From NCBI RefSeq assembly GCF_049532985.1, contig NZ_CP186693.1:2852001-2916000 (forward strand): a stretch of DNA of 64,000 nucleotides. Direction: 5' to 3'. Source of the stretch: Promicromonospora sp049532985 (GTDB taxonomy: Bacteria; Actinomycetota; Actinomycetes; Actinomycetales; Cellulomonadaceae). The notes beneath the pieces were generated by a model, which was not told the origin of the DNA, did not search any database, and saw nothing but the letters and a program-made list of their open reading frames with translations. Position numbers and translations under genes: made by a program. The stretch's first letter is position 1, and every line of letters begins with the position of its first letter. Of the stretch, positions 57,158-64,000 are shown piece after piece.

Positions 57158-60100
57158 ATGTCCGAACGGCGAGCTCGCTCCCTGTTTCCCGCCCACCGGG
57201 CGCACGCGGCACCGCGCACCGACCGGTACGACGCCTTTCTCTCCTACAGCCGTGACTCCGACGGCGAGTTCGCGCCCGCGTTCCACGCACAGCTCCTCGA
57301 CTTCGACCGCCGCGAGGGCGTGCCGGACCTGAACGTGTTCCTGGACCGGACCGGGCTGGCCAACAACCCGAGCCTCTGGGACTCCATCCAGCGCAAGCTG
57401 GAGCGCTCGGACTACCTCATCCTGTTCGCGTCCGAGGGCGCCGCGAGCTCGCACTACGTGGCCAAGGAGGTCGCCTGGTGGCTCGACCACCGCGAGCCCG
57501 AGACCCTGCTGGTGGCGCTGACCAGCGGCAAGATCGTCTGGGACCAGACCAGCGGCGAGATCGACACGATCAGCACCACCGCGCTGCCCGCGCCGCTGGC
57601 GCACCGGATCGACCACGAGCCCAAGTGGACCGACCTGACGCGGCTGCGCCAGCGCCGGTTCTGGCGGCACCACCCGGACCGCCCCACGGCGCTGGCCGAG
57701 CTGGTGGCCCCGCTGCGCGGCCCCGACGTCAGCACCGAGGAGATCCTCAGCGCGCACATCGCCCGGCAGAGCTCCGTCGGGCTGCGCAACCGCCTGGTGA
57801 GCACGGCCCTCGGGGCCGCCCTGGTGCTAGCCGTCGGCGCGACCGGCGTGGCGGTCCGGGAGGCGACCCGGGCGAACGAGGCGGTCAACGCCAACGCGGC
57901 CCACCTGCTCGGGGCGACGTCGCACGTGGTGCACCAGGACGACCCGGCCACCGCACAGCTCCTGGCCGTCGAGGCGGTACGGCGCCTGCGCGACGGGCAG
58001 ACCCGTACCGCGCTGTTCAACGCTGTCACGGCGAACGAGCCGGCCGACCCCTACCTGCTGCGCACCGTCGACGTGCCCGAGGAGACCGAGCTGGCCGACG
58101 TCGCGCCGACGAGCACCGGCGTGGTCGGCCGCACCGGCACGGGCGACCTCGTGCGCTGGAACCCCGACGACGGCGCCCCCGAGGTGCTGCGCGGCGACCG
58201 CACCCCGTTCGGCACCGTCACCGGCCCCGGGCGCACGGGGCCCGCCGTGGCGGGCAGCGCGGACGGGACGGTGGTCGCGGCCGTCGACGACCTCGGCGTG
58301 ACGGTGGGCCGGTTCGGCCCGCTGCCCGAGGGCAGCACCAGCCGCCAGACCCACCTCGACCTGCCCGGCGCGACGGCGGTCGCCGTGACCCCCGCCGGCG
58401 ACACCCTGCTCATCGCGTGGCACGACGCCGCCACCGACCGGGACCGGATCGGCAGCATCAACCTCACCGGCCGGGACCTGGCGGTCCTGGAGTCGGACGA
58501 CGGCTCGCTGCGCCCCCACGAGCAGCACCTCGCGTTCCGCAGCAAGGTCGGCACGAACCTGTCGGTCACGTCGCTGGCGGTCGGCTCCAGCCGCACCGTG
58601 GCCGTGGCGGACGCCGCCGCGGGCACGCTCGAGGTCCGCGGCCTCGACACCCTGGAACCGGCCGCCGACGCACCCGTCGACCTGCCCGCGGACGCCGTCC
58701 CGTCGCCCTCGCTGCGCGACTGGGCGGCGCTGACTCCCGACGGCTCCGGCGTCACCGTGCACCACTGGGCGGACGGCACGGCGCGGACGGCCGACTGCCC
58801 GGTCCCGCGCGCCTGGCGACACCCGCAGATGGTCGCGATCGACGACGGCGCCACCCGCGCCCTGGTCGCCACCGACGACGGGCTCGTCGTCTGCGAGATC
58901 TCCGCCGGCACCGACGTGCACCGCACCTGGCACCTGTCCGGCGTCCGGCGGACCGGGCCGCCCGTCCTCGTGGGGACCGACCGCGTGGCCGTGGCGACGG
59001 ACGGGCGGATCGCACTGTGGAGCACCGCCGGCACCGACGGGGACCTGCCGCTGCCGCCCGCGGCCGGAAAGGTCGCGACGTCGGCGCCGGACCATGCCGC
59101 CGACGGGCCCACGGCGGTGCTGGCGACCTACCGCGACCCGGAGACCCGGCAGGTGAGCACCGCCGCCGCCTGGTCCGACGGCACCGTCACCATCCACGGC
59201 CTCGGCACGGTGACCCTCCCCGCCGGCAGCCCCGACACCGGCAGCCCGCTGCTGCCGGTCTGGCTCGACGGCGACCGGCTCCTGCTGATCGCGCCCGACG
59301 GCACCGCCTACCGGACCCAGGGCGGGACCGTCGCCGGGTACGAGGCCGGGTTCCGCGACCTCGTCGCGCCGGGCCTCGACGGCGGCGACCCCGCCTGCGC
59401 GACCGTCGTCAGCGCCCAGCGCACGCGCGACGACGTGCTGCTGGTCGACGCCTGCTCCGGGCTGCACCTGCTCGACGCGGACCTGGAGGAACGGGCGGTG
59501 CACGTTCCGGGGCCGCTGGGCAGCACGCCGCGGCTGGAGACCGAGTGGGCACAGCCCGGCCGCGTCGCCGTCACCGACGACGGCCTGCGGGTCGCCGTCG
59601 CACCCCGCGACTTCTCCCTGCGGGTCGCCGACCTGGACGCGGTCGCCCGCGGCGAGCGCGACGTCTGGACGGTGCGCGGCAGCAGCGTGGCGCAGGTACG
59701 CCTGATCGGCAGGCGCGACGGCTCCGGCACGCTGCCGGACCAGCTCGTCACCCTGGGCCTGGACTCGGCGGTGCGGCTGCGCGGCGTCGACGACGGCTCC
59801 GACCCACGGAGCCTGGACCTCGCCGGCACCTCCGGCGACGTCCTGGCGGTGCTGCCGGGACCGAACCTCGTGGCGCGGAACCAGGGCCCGGCGCTCGCGT
59901 TCTTCGACATCGAGACCGGGCAGAAGGTCGGGGAGCTCGCGACCCGGCTCTACTCCCCCGGCGGCACCGTGGCGGCGAACGACGTGCACGCCGCCGACGG
60001 CCAGCTCCTGGTGGTCCAGGACCACGGGGTCACGACCGGCTGGACGTTCTCGGACGACCAGATGATGGCCCGCGCGTGCGCCATGGCGGGCCGTGAACCC

Positions 60101-60166
60101 ACGGCGGCGGACATGCCGGACGGCGTGCCCCTGTCGAGCACCCCCACCTGCCCCGCAGCCCGCTGA
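57158..60166 (+). CDS. TIR domain-transmembrane-beta-propeller protein
   Basis: A 1002-residue protein. Residues 22-165 are a TIR domain: YDAFLSYSRDSDGEF (BB-side strand), FLDRTGLANNPSLWDSIQRK (box with the conserved Leu-Asp-Arg and W), SDYLILFASEGAASSHYV and the KEVAWWL helix whose Glu104 sits where NAD-cleaving TIRs have their catalytic glutamate. One membrane segment follows (about 213-233, LVSTALGAALVLAVGATGVAV), then an Ala-rich stalk with ATAQLLAVEAVRRL. From about 290 to 970 is a long series of WD40-like beta-propeller blades (for example SADGTVVAAVDD, DGTVTIHGLG, DDGLRVAVAPRDF). The end ARACAMAGREPTAAD ... TCP is typical of TIR/NTPase-linked WD40 proteins. The ATG at 57158 is chosen; the longer frame runs into the RyR gene leader. 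It is probably a membrane-tethered NAD+-directed effector with a propeller sensor. Confidence 0.9.
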   Translation: MSERRARSLFPAHRAHAAPRTDRYDAFLSYSRDSDGEFAPAFHAQLLDFDRREGVPDLNVFLDRTGLANNPSLWDSIQRKLERSDYLILFASEGAASSHYVAKEVAWWLDHREPETLLVALTSGKIVWDQTSGEIDTISTTALPAPLAHRIDHEPKWTDLTRLRQRRFWRHHPDRPTALAELVAPLRGPDVSTEEILSAHIARQSSVGLRNRLVSTALGAALVLAVGATGVAVREATRANEAVNANAAHLLGATSHVVHQDDPATAQLLAVEAVRRLRDGQTRTALFNAVTANEPADPYLLRTVDVPEETELADVAPTSTGVVGRTGTGDLVRWNPDDGAPEVLRGDRTPFGTVTGPGRTGPAVAGSADGTVVAAVDDLGVTVGRFGPLPEGSTSRQTHLDLPGATAVAVTPAGDTLLIAWHDAATDRDRIGSINLTGRDLAVLESDDGSLRPHEQHLAFRSKVGTNLSVTSLAVGSSRTVAVADAAAGTLEVRGLDTLEPAADAPVDLPADAVPSPSLRDWAALTPDGSGVTVHHWADGTARTADCPVPRAWRHPQMVAIDDGATRALVATDDGLVVCEISAGTDVHRTWHLSGVRRTGPPVLVGTDRVAVATDGRIALWSTAGTDGDLPLPPAAGKVATSAPDHAADGPTAVLATYRDPETRQVSTAAAWSDGTVTIHGLGTVTLPAGSPDTGSPLLPVWLDGDRLLLIAPDGTAYRTQGGTVAGYEAGFRDLVAPGLDGGDPACATVVSAQRTRDDVLLVDACSGLHLLDADLEERAVHVPGPLGSTPRLETEWAQPGRVAVTDDGLRVAVAPRDFSLRVADLDAVARGERDVWTVRGSSVAQVRLIGRRDGSGTLPDQLVTLGLDSAVRLRGVDDGSDPRSLDLAGTSGDVLAVLPGPNLVARNQGPALAFFDIETGQKVGELATRLYSPGGTVAANDVHAADGQLLVVQDHGVTTGWTFSDDQMMARACAMAGREPTAADMPDGVPLSSTPTCPAAR

Positions 60167-60220
60167 GTGCTGGGTATTCGCCCTCCTGGCACACCTAGAA
60201 GGGCGAATGCCCAGCACTCA
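60164..60220. repeat. GAGTGC palindrome, copy 3 (between TIR gene and hypothetical gene)
   Basis: TGAGTGCTGGGTATTCGCCC(T) at 60164-60184 pairs with 60200-60220 over 21 bp with one G-T type mismatch, 15-nt loop. It starts within the TIR gene's stop codon and is 12 bp from the convergent gene's stop, so it can terminate both. Same family as 24909-24963 and 36325-36382. Confidence 0.88.
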
Positions 60221-60232
60221 CGGTGGGGCGGG

Positions 60233-60895
60233 TCAGGATTCCAGGCGGGTGGCTTCCTTGTCCGTCTCGTCCGCCTCGTCGTCGCGGCCCTCCTTGCGCA
60301 GGACGCCGGACAGCGAGCGCATCGAGGTCACCGCGTCGCTCTTGACGAGGTCCGACGTGGTGCCCCGCAGCTTGCCCCACAGGCTCATCGCCTCCTCGGC
60401 GACCTCCAGCACCTGCGACCGCTCCTTGCCGCCGAGCGTCGACGTCGTGAACGTCTCCAGCGCGTGCTCGAGCACCTCACGCTGCTTGTTCGGGTCGTCG
60501 TCGTCCAGGCTCTTGTAGAGCTGGACGGCCTCGCCCATCAGCTTGGTGGTCGGCTTGTCCTGGTCCTTCGCAGCGGCCTGGCTGCCGAACGACAGCAGCG
60601 CCACGGCCAGACGTGACACCGTGCTGCCGGTCTCGCCGGGCAGCTTCTCCGCGCCCGAGGCCACCAGCTGGTGCAGCCGGGCGGCGGTGCGCGTCTCGAG
60701 GTTGTCCTCACGCTCCGGGGCCTGGCCCTCCGCCGGGGCCGGGCTCGCGGCCGGCGTCGTGCCGGCCTCCTGCTCGGCGACCGGTGCCGCCGTCTCGACG
60801 GCCGGTGCCGGCTGCGGCGCCACCTCGGGCGCCGTCTCCCCTGCTGCGGTGACCTGCGCCGCCTGTGCCTCCTGAGGCAGTGCGTCCGTGCTCAC
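60233..60895 (-). CDS. Hypothetical Ala/Glu-rich soluble protein
   Basis: A 220-residue protein with no membrane segment or signal peptide. The first 65 residues are Ala/Pro/Glu-rich and disordered-looking; the rest (LETRTAARLHQLVASGAEKL onward) is predicted helical with charged repeats, including LMGEAVQLYKSLDDDDPNKQ and SMRSLSGVLRKEGRDDEADE. I recognise no family. GTG start at 60895 with AGGAGG 6 nt upstream. It is convergent with the TIR gene, separated by the palindrome, and divergent from the SNF2 gene; no link to either is shown. Confidence 0.7.
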   Translation of the reverse strand: MSTDALPQEAQAAQVTAAGETAPEVAPQPAPAVETAAPVAEQEAGTTPAASPAPAEGQAPEREDNLETRTAARLHQLVASGAEKLPGETGSTVSRLAVALLSFGSQAAAKDQDKPTTKLMGEAVQLYKSLDDDDPNKQREVLEHALETFTTSTLGGKERSQVLEVAEEAMSLWGKLRGTTSDLVKSDAVTSMRSLSGVLRKEGRDDEADETDKEATRLES

Positions 60896-61023
60896 TCGTT
60901 CCTCCTGTCCACGGTGCGACGAAACTACCAGAACGGGCGTTCAGTCCGGTATGCACCGCGACGCGCCCGTAGACGGCGCGCGCGCACGCCCGCCACGGCG
61001 TCCACCCGGTACCGTCGGCGGCC

Positions 61024-63189
61024 ATGGAGACCACCATCCGGACCTGGTCCCGCAGCGCGGCCCGCGACCTCCTCGGGCGCGCCCGCGCCCGGCACGCCCT
61101 GGGCTCGGACGCACTGACGGAACGCGCCGCGGCACCCGAACGGGTACGAGCCGCCTACCGCGCCGCCCGTGACGCCACGGTGCTCGCGGAGCTCGCCGAG
61201 GTACCCACCGACCGGATCCGTGAGGTCAGCACCGGGCGCCTGCGGGTCGGACCCGTGGAGGCCGCCGGGTTCCGCACCGTCGCCCAGGTGCTGGAGGCGA
61301 CCGCGCCGGAGCTCGAGGCCGTGGCCGGCGTCGGCCCGCGCACCGCCAGGCTGCTCCAGGACGCCGCGCGGCAGATCTTCGACGCCGTCGACGCCGCGCT
61401 CACGTTCCGCATCGCCCACGCCCCCGCCGACCCGCTCGCCACCGGCCTGGTGCGCGCCCTGCACGCCCACGAGCAGGTCGCCCGGTTCTTCGACGCCTGG
61501 GGCGAACGGCTCGACGTCGACGTGCCCCGGCTGGCCGACCTCGAGCAGGCCGGCGCCGTGCGCGGCACCCTGGTCCGGCGTCTGTTCGCCGGCCGCGACC
61601 GCACCGCGACGGCCGACGCCGCCCTGACCGACCTGGACCGGACCGTCGAGGGCCTCGACCGCTCCGGTGTCACCGACGCCCTGCGCCGCCTGGACCAGGC
61701 GCTGACCGGGACGCCGGACGAGGAGGTGTGGCGCGACTACGAGCTCCGCGCCGCCGCCTACTACACAGCGCTCGGCGACCTGGTCGACCTCGGCGTCGAC
61801 GTCGAGGCCGCGGAGGGCTACCTGCCCGAGGAGGTCGTCGACCAGGTCACGAACCAGGATCTGGACACGTCCCTGCTGACCGTCTCGCTGCGCGGGTACC
61901 AGGCGTTCGGCGCCCGCTACGCGCTGGTGCAGCGCCGCACGATCCTCGGCGACGAGATGGGGCTCGGCAAGACCGTCCAGGCCATCGCGACCATGGCGCA
62001 CCTCGCCGCCCACCGCCGCCGGCACTTCCTCGTCGTCTGCCCCGCGAGCGTCGCGTCGAGCTGGGGCCGTGAGGTCGCGGCGCACTCCCGCCTGCCCGTG
62101 CGCGTGCTGCACGGCGAGGACCGGGACGACGGCATCCGTGCGTGGGTGGCCGACGGCGGCGTCGGCATCGTGACCTTTCCCCAGCTCGGGCACGTGCGCG
62201 CCGACGGGATGCCCCGGCCGGCGCTGCTCGTCGTGGACGAGGCGCACTACGTCAAGAACCCGCGGGCCCAGCGCTCGGAACGGGTCGCGGCCTGGTGCCG
62301 GACCGCCGAACGGGTGCTGTTCATGACGGGCACGCCCATGGAGAACACGGTGGACGAGTTCCGCAGCCTCGTGCGATACCTCAAGCCCGAGGTCGCGGAG
62401 TCGATCGACCCGGCGGCCGGCCTGGCGGGCGCCGCGGCGTTCCGGCGGTCGGTCGCCACCGTGTACCTGCGGCGCAACCAGGAGGACGTGCTCACGGAGC
62501 TGCCCGAGCTGGTGCAGGTGGACGAGTGGGAACGGTTCGGCAGGCACGACGGCGCCGCCTACCGGCGGGCGGTCCTGAAGCGCTCGTTCGCGGACATGCG
62601 CCGGGCGGCGTTCGTCGAGGCCCCCGAGCCGACCGCGAAGCTGGTGCGCCTGCGCGAGATCGTCGCCGAGGCGATGGACAACAACCGCAAGGTCGTCGTC
62701 TTCTCGTTCTTCCGGGACGTCATCGAGCGGGTGCTGGCCGAGCTCGGCCCGCTCGCCGTCGGCCCCATCACGGGCTCCGTGCCCGCGCGGCGGCGGCAGG
62801 AGCTGGTGGACGAGTTCACGCGCTCGCCCGAGCCCAAGGTGCTGGTGAGCCAGATCGAGGCGGGCGGCGTGGGCCTCAACATCCAGGCCGCGTCCGTGGT
62901 GATCCTGTGCGAGCCCCAGGTCAAGCCGACCGTCGAGGCACAGGCGATCGCCCGGGCGCACCGGATGGGTCAGGTCCGCACGGTGCAGGTGCACCGGCTG
63001 CTGGTCGAGAAGAGCGTGGACGAACGGCTCCTGGAGATCCTGGGCACCAAGGCCGAGCTGTTCGCCGAGTACGCGGGGCGGTCGACGGTGGCGGTGGCCC
63101 CGGGCGCCACCGACGTCGCCGACACCGAGATCGCCCGGCGGATCGTCGAGCAGGAGCGGGCACGGCTGGGCGAGGAACCGGCGGCCTGA
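61024..63189 (+). CDS. SNF2-family DEAD/DEAH-type helicase-like ATPase with N-terminal HhH motif
   Basis: A 721-residue SWI2/SNF2 ATPase. An N-terminal helix-hairpin-helix pair (about 74-113, EAAGFRTVAQVLEATAPELE, AGVGPRTARLL) suggests DNA binding. Motor motifs: Walker A GDEMGLGKTVQAIATMAH near residue 309, LVVCPASVASSWGREV, DEAH near 405 (VVDEAHYVKNPRAQ), TGTPMENTVDEF, then the C-terminal RecA lobe with VVFSFFRDVIERVL, VSQIEAGGVGLNIQAA and IARAHRMGQVRTVQVHRLL (motif VI). DNA translocase activity is expected; the pathway is unknown. ATG at 61024; a TACCGT box ends 8 nt upstream, weaker leaderless evidence. Confidence 0.92.
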   Translation: METTIRTWSRSAARDLLGRARARHALGSDALTERAAAPERVRAAYRAARDATVLAELAEVPTDRIREVSTGRLRVGPVEAAGFRTVAQVLEATAPELEAVAGVGPRTARLLQDAARQIFDAVDAALTFRIAHAPADPLATGLVRALHAHEQVARFFDAWGERLDVDVPRLADLEQAGAVRGTLVRRLFAGRDRTATADAALTDLDRTVEGLDRSGVTDALRRLDQALTGTPDEEVWRDYELRAAAYYTALGDLVDLGVDVEAAEGYLPEEVVDQVTNQDLDTSLLTVSLRGYQAFGARYALVQRRTILGDEMGLGKTVQAIATMAHLAAHRRRHFLVVCPASVASSWGREVAAHSRLPVRVLHGEDRDDGIRAWVADGGVGIVTFPQLGHVRADGMPRPALLVVDEAHYVKNPRAQRSERVAAWCRTAERVLFMTGTPMENTVDEFRSLVRYLKPEVAESIDPAAGLAGAAAFRRSVATVYLRRNQEDVLTELPELVQVDEWERFGRHDGAAYRRAVLKRSFADMRRAAFVEAPEPTAKLVRLREIVAEAMDNNRKVVVFSFFRDVIERVLAELGPLAVGPITGSVPARRRQELVDEFTRSPEPKVLVSQIEAGGVGLNIQAASVVILCEPQVKPTVEAQAIARAHRMGQVRTVQVHRLLVEKSVDERLLEILGTKAELFAEYAGRSTVAVAPGATDVADTEIARRIVEQERARLGEEPAA

Positions 63190-63239
63190 CCGACCGCTCT
63201 TTCCTCGCGGACCGGCTCGCCACCTGCTGAGATAGGGGC

Positions 63240-64000
63240 ATGCCGGCCACCACTTTCACCCGGGGTCCCGTCCGCGCCGCCGAGCGCTCGCCCGCACCCG
63301 ACCTGGCGCGCGGCTTCATGCTGCTGCTCATCGCGATCGCCAACACGCCCTACTACCTGTGGGCCAGCGAGATGAGCGCCGGCGCGTCCCACCCCAGCGA
63401 CGGCTCGGCGATCGACAAGGTGGCCGACTTCCTCATCATCGTGCTCGTGGACCTGCGGACCTACCCCATGTTCGCGTTCCTGTTCGGCTACGGCATGATG
63501 CAGCTCTACAACCGCCAGACGGCCTCCGGCACCTCGCCGGACACGGCGCGGCGGCTCCTGCAGAAGCGCAACGGGCTGCTGCTCGCGTTCGGGTTCGTGC
63601 ACGCGGCCCTGCTGTGGATGGGCGACGTGCTCGGCGCCTACGGCCTGGCCGGGCTGCTCATGGTGTGGCTCTTCTTCCAGGTCAAGGACCGCACCCTGCT
63701 CGTGTGGACGTGGGTGCTCGGCGGGCTGCTGACGATCGGCACGGCGTTCGCGGTGGTCGGGGCCTGGTTCACGGCGCAGCTCCCCGCGGACGACCCGGTC
63801 GCGCGCGAGCTGGCGGCCGGTTTCGCGACCTCCACGGGCGAGTCGATGACCACCACGTCGTACCTCGCCTCCATCAGCGAACGCCTGGCGTTCTGGGTCC
63901 TCGGGACGGTGGGCCAGGGCGTGCTCATGCTCGTGGTCCCGATGATGCTGCTGCTCGCCTTCTGGGCCGGCCGCCGCCGCATCCTGGAGAACCCCGGTGA
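63240..64000 (+). CDS. DUF418/YeiB-family membrane protein, N-terminal part (runs off the window)
   Basis: The frame is open from the ATG at 63240 to the window edge (253 complete codons). PDLARGFMLLLIAIANTPYY, the RTYPMFAFLFGYGMMQLY loop and RRLLQKRNGLLLAFGFVHAA are the N-terminal DUF418 features; at least six hydrophobic segments are visible. GGGG lies just before the ATG. DUF418 proteins are polytopic, function unclear. The gene starts 50 bp after the SNF2 stop and could be cotranscribed with it. The open frame in another register over the same bases (from 63359) is not coding. Confidence 0.9.
   Translation, partial: MPATTFTRGPVRAAERSPAPDLARGFMLLLIAIANTPYYLWASEMSAGASHPSDGSAIDKVADFLIIVLVDLRTYPMFAFLFGYGMMQLYNRQTASGTSPDTARRLLQKRNGLLLAFGFVHAALLWMGDVLGAYGLAGLLMVWLFFQVKDRTLLVWTWVLGGLLTIGTAFAVVGAWFTAQLPADDPVARELAAGFATSTGESMTTTSYLASISERLAFWVLGTVGQGVLMLVVPMMLLLAFWAGRRRILENPG

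Noticed and set aside
57827..60217. Open frame of 796 codons on the minus strand
   Set aside because: Antisense to the propeller part of the TIR protein; composition is Gly/Arg/His-rich without structure.
60233..60895. Third component of the TIR/RyR module
   Set aside because: It is convergent, has its own ribosome site, is divided from the TIR gene by a terminator and shows no related domain; association is not supported.

Overview
The window is gene-dense, very GC-rich (roughly 70-75 % by eye) and has the gene order and translation signals of a high-GC actinomycete. The housekeeping backbone follows an order familiar from Actinobacteria: lhr/nei, clgR-cinA-pgsA-ftsK, rnj-dapA, dapB-M16 protease-pnp-rpsO, ribF-truB-rbfA-infB-ylxR-nusA-rimP, proS, GNAT-ispG-rip-dxr. 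A Micrococcales member (Cellulomonas/Promicromonospora-like) is my best guess from protein style, but that is inference. Many genes appear to be leaderless: a TANNNT-type -10 box sits 6-8 nt before an ATG or GTG with no Shine-Dalgarno site.

Layout. 0-9.3 kb: 3' end of an Lhr helicase gene, a DUF998 membrane protein, a Nei glycosylase, ClgR, CinA, PgsA, a CapA-like lipoprotein and FtsK. 9.4-12.7 kb: an insert with a small membrane protein and a divergent TetR regulator sharing one operator, an adenosine/adenine deaminase, a repeat element and a DUF4328 protein. 12.8-15.5 kb: RNase J and DapA. 15.6-23.4 kb: accessory metabolism and transport (RraA-like protein, succinate-semialdehyde dehydrogenase, AzlCD, acetyltransferases, two MFS transporters). 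23.6-29.0 kb: TPR protein, DapB, M16 protease, PNPase, S15. 29.2-33.5 kb: an animal-type heme peroxidase and an ABC ATPase with a DUF6297 membrane partner. 33.6-41.5 kb: the long rimP-to-ribF translation operon. 41.8-47.0 kb: DUF4439 lipoprotein, ProS, a second repeat element, an Fpg-like glycosylase and a DUF1089 protein.

47.0-55.2 kb holds the non-mevalonate isoprenoid cluster (GNAT, ispG, site-2 protease, dxr). It is interrupted by a strongly promoted gene for an unrecognised 766-residue membrane-anchored protein and by a TPP-riboswitch-controlled thiD. 55.2-60.2 kb is the most unusual part: a divergent pair encoding (a) a two-TM, double-Rossmann, RyR-domain protein and (b) a TIR-transmembrane-beta-propeller protein. 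It looks like a membrane-associated nucleotide-signalling or defence module. The window closes with an Ala-rich hypothetical gene, a SNF2-family helicase and the start of a DUF418 membrane protein.

Two dispersed repeat families stand out. One is a tandem array of 31-bp units ending in a 25-bp-stem, 10-nt-loop hairpin (two copies in opposite orientation, near 11.8 and 45.0 kb). The other is a palindrome beginning GAGTGC (three copies, at 24.9, 36.3 and 60.2 kb), always at gene ends. No tRNA, rRNA, IS element, CRISPR array or prophage was recognised.
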